This document shows positions 22,372 through 33,600 of a stretch of 64,000 nt of DNA, one piece after another. This stretch comes from Baffinella frigidus (taxonomy: Eukaryota > Cryptophyceae > Cryptomonadales > Baffinellaceae). The notes beneath the pieces were generated by a model. That model had not been told where the DNA came from and ran no database searches. It saw nothing but the letters and a program-made list of their open reading frames with translations. Numbering within the stretch: the first letter of the stretch is position 1; every line of letters begins with the position of its first letter. Made by a program: the position numbers and the translations under genes. The DNA lies in assembly GCA_026770585.1 (NCBI GenBank), contig MU646340.1, forward strand, positions 596,715 to 660,714, written 5' to 3'.

Positions 22372-25300
22372 GAGACCAGAAGAACTTCTCGAACCAGACG
22401 CGCTTCCGCCCCTCGCGGATCCCGAGCGGCGCCTCTGCCTGCTTCCTCGCCGCCTGCCCCCCACACGCCCCCGCTCACTTGACTCCACCGCGTTCATGAC
22501 ATACTTGATACGATACGATACTCAGCGTCTGCAGTCTCCAACACGTCAACATGCCCGTCCATCTGAAACCCACACTTACCCCTCCCGCCTCGCTCGCTTC
22601 CATCCCGACAGCCAGCACGCGCGGGAGCAAAGGGCCCTCTAGACAGCACCACGACCACGTTGACGGCACGGTCTCGTTTGAACAAGTCCAACCTTCACCC
22701 TAAACACCAGGCGCTGAAAGTGGCAACGCGGCATTGGTGGTGGGTCGGAGCGGACATCTCGCCAGCTGGTCAGCCTTGGCGCTGACCGCAAGTGTCTACG
22801 TGTCGATAAGGTTGGTGGTGGGGAGGAGCGGACCTCTCGCGCGCTGCCCCCCTCGCGAGGCAGCATCGCATCCTGGCACCCGTGATTGCGCCACTCGGCC
22901 ACGGGAGGGGCACACCTCTCTCGCACTGCGGTTAGCCTTGGCTGTGACTGCAAGTGTCTACGTGGCAACGCGGCCTAGTGGTGGGTCTGAGTGGCAGTCT
23001 GAGTGGCAACGTCTGAGTGGCAACGCGGCCTAGTCTGAGTGGCTGAGTGGCTGTCTGAGTGGCAACGCGGCCTGGTGGTGGGTCACGCTGCGCAAGGTGG
23101 CCTGTTTGGTGGTGGGGAGGAGGGCACCTCTCTTGCGCTGCGATCAGCCTTGGCGCGCGCCTTCTTCATCGACGTGCTCTCTGCCTCCTGCGTCCGCGCT
23201 TCCTGCCACGGAGAGTGCATTTGTGTTGAGAGAGAGAGAGCGAGGAGGGTGCCACTTGTTGAGAGAGAGAAGACGGAGCATCCGAGGAGGGACTAACTTG
23301 TAAGTGTGTGCAGGAGCTTGTTTCATCGTCTCTTCGTTGTTACCCTCAAGACTTGTTGAAACCTGATCAACTCAGTACTCGGCGCGAAGGCACTGGGTAG
23401 GTACAGGTGCGCGCCCTATCGAGGAGGCGAAGCGCATGGAGGGACCGACATGTGCCCAAACACGAAGACGCAAGCGCGGCCCAACGCTCCAGGGTGGTGA
23501 CAACAACCACCACGAACAAGTAATCCCAAACCCCACACCCTGAACCCTCAACCTCAAACCGTTATCGGGTGGGGGAGGAACCTTGGAGGCAGCCTTCTTG
23601 CGCTGCTGATGGAATTCGCGCGCACTCGCCATGCCGCTCTGGTCCAGGCCCACCGGCACCAGCACCTGTCGTTTTGGGGGTCGGGGTTTGGGCCACTAGC
23701 ACTTGTTGCGCCGCCCGTTCACCAACCACCGTTGCCACCTACCACGCGTGACTCACCCGGGGGTGTTTTGTAAAGTGGCAATGGCGGTGCGGAGGTTTCC
23801 TTCCGTTTCGGGACGCTGGGAGTGGAGGTAGATCCGGAGCTAGTCAAGGTGATGCAGGGTCGGGCGATCGAGATGGCAGCCACCTTGAACGAAAAGGGTG
23901 TTGCAAACATAGTGTGGGTGCTGGGGGACGCCACCATCGCCGCTGAGCAGTGTGGGGGGCAGCAACAGCACAGCCACGGCACCGGCATCAAGCGCGGTGG
24001 TGACAGAAGGTGTGAGGCAGACCTCTCCGCTGGCCGCAACCCCTGGAGCTGGGACCTCAGCCTCTTGATGGGTGGTATCCGCCTCGTCGTCATCGAATGC
24101 CGGCAGCCGCAGCACCACCTAGTCCATGAGAAGAGGCCGAGGGGGGGGGGCGCGAGCGCGTCAGTCCTGTGGCTCATAAGCTGTGGTCAGCCCTGTCAGC
24201 ACTGCCGCGCGCCGTGTCGCGTGTCTGCCAAACCTCGCCACCCGAAAGTGCATCGCAAAAGCGTGCGCCGCATGCCTCTCACAGACGCACGCGCAGGCGG
24301 ATTCATGCCGGGGCACAGCACGTCCCACTCTCAGGTGCAGCCCAACGCACCTCTGAAGGCGGCAGCTCGCAGCTGTGCAAAGTAGGTCATGGTCAGGGTA
24401 AGCCAGCGGCAACAACAAGGGAACCTGTCGTTTTTCGAGGAGAAGGCTGTCGACGAGGAGCGCGGACGGATCGCCATTCTCGCGCATCTCAGCCAGCGCC
24501 GCGTTGATTGCTGTCCAGTCGCGCAGACGATGCACCTGCTCCCGCACCTGCCACCCTCCCTATCAGCCACTACGATCGAGGACGATGCGTCGCGGTGGAG
24601 TGTCATCTGCTCGGGAGAGTGCCCGCGCGAGAGAGACACTGGTGTCGCCGCCGCTTGCAACATCCCCGAGTTCCGGCGTCAACCCAATTCTGGCATTCCG
24701 TATCACCCTACCGCATTGCATACAATAGCACGAATTGCAAACGGTAGCACCCGGAATGCCGGAGTTGGGTCGACGCCGGGATGAGGACGTCCACTCTTAC
24801 AGGGAACGGCACGCGCTCTTGGGCAGGCCATCGCAGCGACGGTGAACACTAGTCGGTGCACACACTCGCGCGATCCATCGCATTGCTGCACACAACGCTG
24901 TTCGAATGAAGGTACGGAGGACGGCACGCGCTCTGGGACGGACCATCGCCACGGCGGTATCGACGGCACCCGCGTTGGCCTCCACCGCCATTGCCATCCG
25001 CCCGCAGTCGTCCTGCACAACGTATACGGCCGATTACACAGCGCACGATCGACTCACACATTCACGCGAAACGCAAAAGACGGTCTGGCCGCGTTCTCGC
25101 CTCCACCTGCCATCCGCCCGCAGTCCTCCTGCTCCCCATCGTGTCTTGTTAGCACGACTGCAGGGCGACCCGCCACGCCGCAAAGGGGGGGGTGGCTTCC
25201 TAAACCCCAAACCCTAAACCCTAAACCCTAAACCAGGTTGCGTATTCGACTGCTTGCACAGCGCGCCATCGACTCACACATTCACGCGAAACGCGAAAGA

Positions 25301-26167
25301 CTGTCTGTCCTCCTCGGCGCACTCTCGAGTGGCTGCCCCGTGCATTCCACGGCTTAGGCCGCACCGCGGTCAACCTTGTCGACTTCACCAAGATAGTGCT
25401 ATCTTCGCTGGCAGCCCTTGGCTGGCGAGTACCGGAGCAAGCGCGGTCGAAATATCCCGGATGCCCCACCCTGGGTCTCAACACCGCTGCCGGAGCGAGA
25501 CGGCGATGTTCCCGGACATGCTGTTAGCTTCCGGCCAATAAGCAGCCACCGGGGGCTTCACGGATACAGTCCAGGTAAACGATGTGTAATAGAATCTGGT
25601 CCATTTGCATTGGATGCTGACACCGTTTCCACCGGATGTCTGGGGGGAAAGGAACTCGGGCGCTGCGAAGTGGGGGGTCGCTCCAAGATCAAAGGCGATG
25701 CGTGTGTGCGATTGTTGAGGTGGGGCGTGACCTGCTCGTCTCGGAGGAGCTGGCTGCGGTCCTTGAACTCTCTCTCGACTTTCCCGACCCTCTTCGTCGC
25801 CGACTGCTTCGCCTGCCATCGCCCGCCAACCCCTCTCACTCCACACTCAATCCCAGACCTCCCAAAACACCCGAGATTCGAATGTCTGCCAGACATCCCC
25901 AACCACGCCCGCCAACTCCCTCGCACCCACTCGCACGAAACATGCCACACAGCCGTCAGCGTCCTCCATTCAATTCTCCACCATGAACATGCATCCGATT
26001 CTCGGGAGAGGGATAGCACCAGCACAGCTGGAAGGTTGGAGAGGGGGGACGCATACCTTGGTCTCGCTGGTGGCAGCCCGCTCGCGCTCCAGCACCGAAA
26101 CGCCATGCATCCGATGCTCGGGAGAGGGATAGCACCAGCACAGCTGGGAAGGGGGANNNNNNNNNNG

Positions 26168-26198
<31 letters not shown>

Positions 26199-29100
26199 TA
26201 CCTTGGTGTCGCCCGTGGCAGCACGCTCGCGTTCCAGCACACCAAATTCTCCACAATGCACCATGCATCCAATTCGTGGGAGAGAGATAGCACGGTGGAG
26301 AGGGGGAAGGCATACCTTGGTCTCGCTGGTGGCAGCCCGCTCGCGTTCCAGCACCGAAAAGTAGTCGTCCACCTGAGAGTGTAGGGTGTAGGGTTGAGGG
26401 TTGAGGGTTGAGGGTTTTGTGTTCAGGGTTTAGGGATTAGGGTTTAGGGTGTCAGGGTTTATATTTTGGAGTGTAGGGGCAAGGGTGCAGAATTTTGAGT
26501 CGCTGGTGGCAGCCCGCTCCAGCACCGAAAAGTGGCCGTCGACCTGTGCCACGCGGCTAAGTCAATCCGGGTGTGGGGTGTGGGGAGTAGGGTTTGGGGT
26601 TTCGGGTTTCGTGTTTGGGGTGTAAGGTTCAGGGTTTGGGGTTTAGGTTTTAGGAATTGGGATGTAGGTTTGGGGTTTTTCGATTTTAAGGGGTTAGAGT
26701 TTGGGGTTTCAGTTATAGTTTGGGGGTTAGGGGTAAGGGTGTAGAATTCAGAGTTTGGGGGACCAGGGATCAGAGTTAAGTGTTTGGGGTAGGAGCAGGG
26801 TGTCTCAATTTTGGTTTGGGGTCCATGGTAGAGAGCTGGGTGTTGATTGTTGGGTTGAGCGGGCGTGTGTAGGGATCAGGGTTTGGAATTAAGGGTTTGG
26901 GGTTTAGGGTTTAGGGTTGAGGGTTGAGGGCTGAGGGTTGAGGGTTCAAGGATTCGGGTTTAGAGTGTAGGGTTTAGGTTTTAGGGTTTAGGGTTTAGGG
27001 TTTGAGGGTGAGGTTTTCGAATGTAGGGTTTAGCAAGGGGAGGGCAGACCGCAACGTCGAAGCTGGGGAGAGCCACGTGTGACGTGCCCGCATACTGCTT
27101 CAGCAGCAGCGGCGAGAAGTCGTAGTACTCCACCGCTGCCTCCCCCGCCTCGTTTGTGGCCCCTGGCATTCGGGTTGGGGATCGGATTATCGTGAGGAAC
27201 ACGGCCTACCCCCCGAAACCTTACACACCCTACACCGCACCATCAGTAGGACTAGCATCCAAAGGGGGGTTGACACATAGGGACCGCCTGTGGCCCATGG
27301 ACCCCATCTTTCGGGAGCGGGAAAAAATGGCAAACGTGGCAAACGTGGAGAAAGTTATGGGTGGTTTCACGAGTACCTGTGGTCGAGGGGCGCGTCCAGA
27401 TGAAGCCTTCTGAGACGGCTCCTTCTCTGTCCAGGATCATACTGTCCACCTGGTGCAGGGTTTATCATGACGTGTGGGCGCGCGTTGCTGCCTGCCTCGG
27501 AGGCACACCAGGTATCGGGGGCAGGTGTAGGGGATCGCAAGGACCTGTTGGGGGGGCAGGTGTAGGGGGTGGGTGTAGGGGGCAGGTGTGGGGGTTCTCA
27601 CTAGGTGTAGGGGGCATATGTAGGGGGTCGCACCTGCTACATCAGGTGTAGGGGGTTGCCGGACCTGCTGGAGGGCGTGGAGGAGCGCGTCCTTCTCCTC
27701 CGCTGTTCGCTTCTCGATCTCCTCATCTGCTGACGCATTCACCCCCCACCCTGCCCAGACAACACCCCCCGACATTCACCCCCCACCCTGCCCAGCCAAC
27801 CCAACACCCTCAAACAGTGCACGGTGCATGCGATCGCGCCTCTGATCCAACCTTCCTAGGACAGTGCTGCTAGGAAAGGGTGGCGGGGGGGGCAGGTTCG
27901 CACCGGCAGAGAGGAGGGCGTGCTCGACGAGCTGGGGGCCATAACACGCCGCGTCCGCCAACAGCCGGCACACCTGCATCTTCCGCCTCACCTTGGAGTT
28001 GGGTCCCCCAGGGCCCGCCTCCGCGCGCACGGCCACGGCGCTCGCCACCACCGACGCCAGCACGTCGCGGAAGCGCGTGGCCTCCATGCGCCCCGGGGCG
28101 CCGGATGAGGTGACGGGGTACGTGCTGCGGACGCGCACAGCCACGCCGTCGGGGGAGGTGTAGGGGCGGAGCAGCGAGAGGATGGTGAGGCGCTCGTCTG
28201 TGAGGACGATGTTCCCTCCCGCGTAGAACTCGAGAAAGAGGAGGGCCGTGTGGTTCCCGTACCCGAACGTCAGCTGCAGTACCCGGTCGCTTCCCACCTG
28301 AACACAGGGCGGGGAGCGTCACTGTTGTGGGGCTGACCCCGGCCTACGGGGATTCAACCGCGACGATAGTCACATAGCGCGGCGTCTCCTTCAGACGGAG
28401 CGCTCTCTCGCGCCAACCTGGATGTCAGCCTCTTCCGGAGCACTTCCGCCAGCACTAGCCCCCCACACGCAGGCGTGCCCCCCCTCCCGCGCCTGCGAGC
28501 AGCACCACACGTTTAGGGTCTAGGGTTTCCTAAACCCTAAACCCTAAACCCGAAACCCTGGACCATGCACGCCCCGACAGGCAGGAGCACGGTGCACCGC
28601 GTGGATGTGGCGCTGCCTCGCCTATGTTGGGAGCTCGAAGAGCCTAAAGGACCTAAAAAACGCATAGATCTAAGTCTAAGGGTTTTGGGGTTTAGTCAGA
28701 TGATGACGGTAGGAGACGACGGAGATGATTTGAAGCGGGGGGGGGGGCGAGAAAACTGTGGCGCGAGAAGGGGCGCGAGAACACGCCGAGGCGAGGAGGG
28801 GCGAGAGGGTGGACCTGCTGCACATCCTGGAGGCGCTGCCCCCGGAGGTGTTTCCGGAGCTTGGCCGCGAAGTTGGAGGGTCGCGCGCCCTTGTCGCGTT
28901 CGAAGCGGGAGGTGTGGATGCGGACGCCGCTCTCGATCACCACGATTGTCTTCCGCGCGGATCCGTCCTCTTGCAGCGCATCCGATGCCGCTACCTGCGC
29001 CGTGCCCACAGGGTTGGGGGTTGGGGTTGAGGGTTAAGGGTTGAGGGTTGGAGGTTTGGGGTTGAGGGTTTGGGGTTGAGGGTTGAGGGTTGAGGGTTGA

Positions 29101-30277
29101 GGGTTTAGAGTTTATGGAATAGGGTTTAGGGTGTAGGGTGTGGGGTGTAGGGTTTAGGGTTTAGGGTTTAGGGTTCAGGGTTTAGGGTTTAGGGTTTAGA
29201 GTGTAGGGTTTAGGGTTTCGGGTTTGGGAATTTGGGGTTGAGGATTTGGGATTGAAGGTTTTGAGGTGTACGCCCAAGGAGCGCCCCACCCTCCCAACAG
29301 CCCTCAGCTGCGCGAGCGTGGGAGAGGAGCACGCAGCGACCACGGGTGAGGTCAGGGCTCTCACCGCCAACTCGTCGCCGGTGCTGGTGCCGTTCTCATA
29401 CCCCCCAGGGCGCCACGCCGCGCTCGCAGCCAGCTTGAGAAGGATGCACTTGGCGTTGATGTCGTAGATGTTGGCGACGCGCATTCCGACGGATGTCGCG
29501 CGAAGGGTGCGCGCTTGCACCTGCAAAATGCCATGCGATCCTGCTCACCCCCTCCTCCTCCAGAGACCCCCCATTACTACATCAATAAACACTAAACCCG
29601 AACCCGCGACCCCTAACCCCTAATCCCTGACACCCTACCCCTAGCCAACCCCTAACACCTCACCCCCAAACCCTGACCCCTGACCCCTGACCCCTAAACC
29701 CTAACACCTAACACCTCACAACTAACCCCTAACCCCTAACCCCTAGCCCCTGACCCCTGACCCCTGTCCCCAAACCCCTCAACCCTGAATCCTCAGAAGG
29801 GTGAATCGCGGTTCCCACCTGAAGGTCGAGCGCCGACATTCGTCGCTTGCCATCCTCCGCCACCAGCACCCCGGCATTTTTCGTGGCCTCAAAGGTCGTG
29901 GCTGCTGGCTCTTCCAGCGTGGCATCGTCTTCGATGTCGCCACTCGCATTCTCGTCGGCATCATCATCTGTGAGCGGCTTGGCAGGTGCCGCAGCAGGCA
30001 GGGAGCGCTTGAGCTTCGCCAGGCGGGCCTTGAGCAGGCACAGGTGCGACATTGTCGACTTGTTCTTCTGTGTGCGCGAAATCTCCAGCTCGATGTCTGC
30101 GATCCGCTTCGTAGCATCCACACCGCCGCCGCGCAGCTGCAGAAGGCGAGAGGCCGCAGCAAAAGCGCCGGGCCGCTCGGGGGTGCTTCCGTGCAAAGTG
30201 TGTGCGCCAAGCGGAGCAGGAGAGGCGCAGCTGGAAAGGACAACCGCAAGGATCAGCATGCCCTGCGAGGCTGTCAT
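18494..30277 (-). CDS. NEMF: NFACT/NEMF/Rqc2-type ribosome quality-control factor with presequence and DRG-like hairpin (1132 aa)
   Basis: Twenty-five exons join in phase: 30277-29819, 29520-29365, 28994-28815, 28297-27904, 27726-27665, 27449-27377, 27162-27050, 26372-26316, 25812-25732, 25012-24944, 24535-24425, 24118-24023, 23665-23582, 23202-23128, 22453-22377, 22163-22092, 21770-21694, 21365-21271, 21111-21004, 20859-20274, 20038-20007, 19500-19416, 19268-19234, 18972-18838, 18580-18494. Family members bind 60S subunits carrying stalled nascent chains and direct CAT tailing. Visible markers: MRVANIYDI (about 166), ESGVRIHT, the Asp269-Arg270 (SDRV) motif, WFEKFFWFVSSD (about 689), [44 protein letters not shown] (NFACT-R), an acidic linker (about 820-1005), [20 protein letters not shown] and ALNYFEK (NFACT-C), and a Lys/Arg tail. 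Unusually, residues 1-52 are signal-like and end in LQLRGGG. Residues 54-92 match the N-terminal hairpin of DRG GTPases ([20 protein letters not shown]), with no GTPase domain following. Confidence 0.9.
19758..19909. mobile_element. Foldback element in NFACT intron 21
   Basis: AACGTCTTGAAAACCAGGTAG followed by GGCCTACGG at the left is answered by CCGTAGGC, CAACTACCCAGTTTTC and GGGGCGTT at the right. The middle carries GCCTACTGTAGGC palindromes. At about 150 bp with no ORF, it is a MITE-like element related in its core to families 1 and 2. Confidence 0.65.
24790..24850 (-). repeat. Ghost copy of NFACT exon 10 end
   Basis: On the plus strand, GAACGGCACGCGCTCTTGGG plus CAGGCCATCGCAGCGACGGT resembles GGACGGCACGCGCTCTGGGA plus CGGACCATCGCCACGGCGGT at 24920-24960, the end of exon 10 and the start of its intron. 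In addition, 25038-25085 and 25258-25305 are near-identical copies of one intronic segment. Confidence 0.5.
25975..26540 (-). repeat. Multiple degenerate copies of NFACT exon 8
   Basis: The real exon 8 (26372-26316) encodes [19 protein letters not shown] and ends in an AAG/GTATGC donor. Related copies occur upstream in transcription at about 26533-26490 ([17 protein letters not shown], no donor) and downstream at about 26240-26200 ([14 protein letters not shown] plus donor) and about 26105-26060 ([12 protein letters not shown] equivalent in a shifted frame plus donor). The unit also repeats flanking TAGCACCAGCACAGCTG. Poly-G and a 10-N gap at 26157-26166 lie inside, so copy number is uncertain. 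Confidence 0.7.
26385..27040 (-). repeat. Telomere-like array in NFACT intron 7
   Basis: Degenerate GGGTTTAGGG-type units on the plus strand read CCCTAAA in the sense direction of the gene. Exons 7 and 8 bound it. Smaller sense-orientation arrays lie at 29020-29265 (intron 2) and 20040-20150 (intron 20). Confidence 0.85.
29580..29790 (+). repeat. Telomere-like array in NFACT intron 1, antisense orientation
   Basis: CCCTAAC,CCCTAAC and CCCTGAC units on the plus strand, so they read GGGTTAG on the NFACT sense strand. It is one of the exceptions to the usual sense CCCTAAA orientation. Small patches at 25200-25235 and 23523-23570 are also antisense. Confidence 0.8.
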
Positions 30278-30646
30278 TGCGGAGCTCCAGCTGAAGTGCC
30301 TGCTCGAAGAAAGTCGACGGTGGCACCTGCAAACACCGATCCCCAAGTAGGTTGCAGATCCTTGACCTCAGAGGGCTGATTCGGGCCGGAGTAATCTGCA
30401 AACACGCTTTAGCACGTAGCCGGGCGCTCCGAGGGTGGCCTTCGCAGTGGAGCCAACGGCTCGGACGCCGTGGGACAGCCCAGATCCTTCGCCGTGGGAC
30501 AGCCCAGATCCTTCTCGAGGAAAGACCCAGCCAGATTTTTGACCATCAATCGAAGCCAGGATTGGTCAAATCGTGCGACCCTCGTGCGGCTGGACGGCGG
30601 TAGGGAAGGTTGGATCCTGTCGAGTTGACCAGTCCTTGTGCACACG
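30278..30646. promoter_or_regulatory. Divergent NFACT/TRM5 promoter (369 bp)
   Basis: This is the space between two head-to-head translation-related genes. It contains TTTGACCATCAA at 30538-30549, the exact reverse complement of the 12-mer found twice in the 2915-3061 promoter. A tandem repeat of about 24 bp, GCCGTGGGACAGCCCAGATC plus CTTC, occupies about 30467-30513. Confidence 0.55.
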
Positions 30647-33600
30647 ATGGCCAACGCAGGGGCAGCAGCCGCCCCGCTGGCCCAGCTGGACCGCGCTCAG
30701 GTGCGGGAGGAGCTGTCGCTCCTCGCGATCCTCCTGCCGCCGAAGCAGATCGCGGCAGCGCTCAAGTCCATCAAGAAGCTCCTCCTGAACAGAACCCGGC
30801 AGCAGAACGTGGTGGACGCGCCCAAAGGCAGCAGTGAGGCAGGAAAATCGCCTGGAAAGCTGCTTCTGCTGAGCGAGATCATCTCGGAGAAGTACATGAG
30901 CGAGGGGGAGTCCGTGGAGCTGCTTCCGGAGGAATGTCGCGCCGTGCTTGCCGGCGAGGGCTGTGAGCTGGTGAAGCATAAGATGGTGCTGGAGTACGAG
31001 CATTTCACATACGAGGAGGCACTGCGGAAGGTCAGGACCTCTCTGGTGCCTTGCCTCTGCTTCCAAGGGGGGGATGGGCTGGCACCGGCATCGACTGAGC
31101 GCTGAGGCGTGTTTCGGCAGGTGCTGCCGAGCGAGGTGGAGGTGCCAGGATCGTTCGAGACGATCGGGCACGTGGCGCACCTCAACTTGCGGGAGGGGCA
31201 CGAACACTTCCGCCTGGTGATCGCACAGGTTATGATCGACAAGTTCCCCGCCATCAAGTGACCGCCCCTCCCGCCGCCCTGCACCAACAAGCCGCCCTGC
31301 ACCAACAACAGCCCTTTCCGTGTAGCAGGAAAATTTGGAGAAGATTCATTTGTGCTGGCCACGCGCGCTGCTCATCCCTGATTGATATTGCCCCTTCTCC
31401 CAGGACGGTTGTGAACAAGATGGGAACGATCACCAACACCTTCCGGGTCTTCGCGGTCTGCCATCCAATCTATCCCCCCACCTATGCTCCCAGCGCATCT
31501 ATCCCCCAAACTATGCTCCCAACTACCCCGCTGGGAGCATAGTTGAGGGGAGAGAGTCTGCCATCCAATCTCTCCCCCCACCTACCCCACATCCTCCCAG
31601 CGCACCACGCCCAAACCTTTGCCCCTCAGAACTTCTTTTGCAATAAACACACCACCATTGCCGTCGATCGATTTGGAACCGCACGGTGTTGACGATGGGG
31701 CCCTTGCGTTGAGCAGATGGAGGTGCTGGCGGACAGGCTCGGAGGCACTCTCCCGCGCGTGGCCCAGCCAGGTGCCAACCCCAACTTGATCTGCCTCATT
31801 ACTCACACTCACTGACACCAGCAGTTTCTTGCGAGTGTTGCCAGCCATGATGTGGCACCAGTCAGGAGAGTACGAGCTGTGATTTCGACAAGCCTGAGAG
31901 CGCGCACAGAGGCACGCCAACGTTTCCAGGCCCGCAACTGTGAAGTGGCGGGGGGAGGTCTGCCTCGCTAACGAGAACGACGTAGCAGCGCCCAGACACA
32001 CCCCGCGTGCTGGTGTGGTGGGTGGTTCCCCACCGGCTGTTTTCATGATTGGTTGCTCTCCGGATGGTGGATGCAGGATCCAACCTTCCCTATCGCCGTC
32101 CACCGCACGAGGGTCCCACGGTTTGACCATCAACATATTTGATGGCAGGCGACGCAGCGCTGGAGACGTCGGTTCGCCAGAACGGCAGCATCTTCTCCAT
32201 GAACTTCGGAGAGCTCTACTGGAACTCTCGCCTCGAAGGTACCCCCCCTCGCAAACAGCGGGCGCCGGAACCGCGGGCGTGCCGGGCGACGGGGGCAGTG
32301 GGTGGCCGTGCCGCGCGCGGTGGGTGGCAGTGGCACGCGCGTTGCTCCCCGGCCTGGCCCAGCCTGGCTCTGACTAGCTTTGCCTGATTAATTGTGGGCT
32401 CTGTATTGCACTTGCACGGGTTTACCAGAGTGGATGCTCTAAATTCATTTTAGGGTGAGGCCAGTTTTACTCGGCAGAGGTGGACTGACACGGGGGCATC
32501 ACGCTTCGCAGCCGAGCACTCGCGGCTGGTCTCGACCTTCACGGGCAAGGACGAGGTCTGGGACATGTTCGCTGGTGCGCTTCCCCCCCCCTTCCTTCGT
32601 GCACGTTGCCAGGACTTGGTCAGGTGGTTCCTAGCCCGACCCATACCGTGAAAGTCACGGCCGGGCTAAACCCTAAGACCTGATCCCTAAAACCTTGTCC
32701 TAAAACCTAAACCCTACACTCTAAACCCCAAACCCTAAACCCTAAACCCTACGCCCTGAACCCTAAACCTTCAACCCTGAAACTTGAATCCTGGACACTA
32801 AACCCTAAACCATAAACCCTGAACCCTGAAAGCCAAACCCTCAACACACAACCCTAAACCCTAAACCCTAAACCCTAAACCCTAAACCCTTAACACTAAT
32901 CACTGAACCCTGAACCCTAGACCCTAAATCCTGGACCCTGAACGGCTGAACTGATAAGCCCTAAACCCTAAACCCTGAATCCTGAACCCTAAACCCTGAA
33001 CCCCAAACACTAAACCCTGAATCCTAAACCCTAAACCCTAAACCCTAAACCCTAAACCCAAAACCCTAAGCCCAGAACCCAGAACCCTAACCCCGAACCC
33101 CAAGTCCGAAAACCTCAACCCTGGATTATCAACTTCAAGCCATAACCGACCACACCCTCAACCACTACACCCTAAACACTAAACACTCAACACTATACAC
33201 TAAACACTAAACACTAAACACTAAACACTAAACACTAAACACTAAACACTAAACACTCGACTCCAAATCCTTAACCCCAAACCATCAACGGGTACACCCT
33301 GAACCATAAACCATAAACCATAAACCATAAACCATAAACTATAAACCATAAATCCCAAACCCAAAATCCCAAACCCTGAACTCTAAACCCTAAACCCTAA
33401 ACCCTAAACCCTAAACCCTAAACCCTAAACCCTAAACTCAAACCCTAAACCCTAAACCCTCACGTTTTGCCCCTAAACCCTAAACCATGGAACCCTGACG
33501 GCTAAACTGTACACCGTGAACCGTAAACCGTTAACTGTAAACTGTAAACCGTACACAGTAAACAATCAACAGCAAACCGTAATCTCCAGACTCTAAACCC

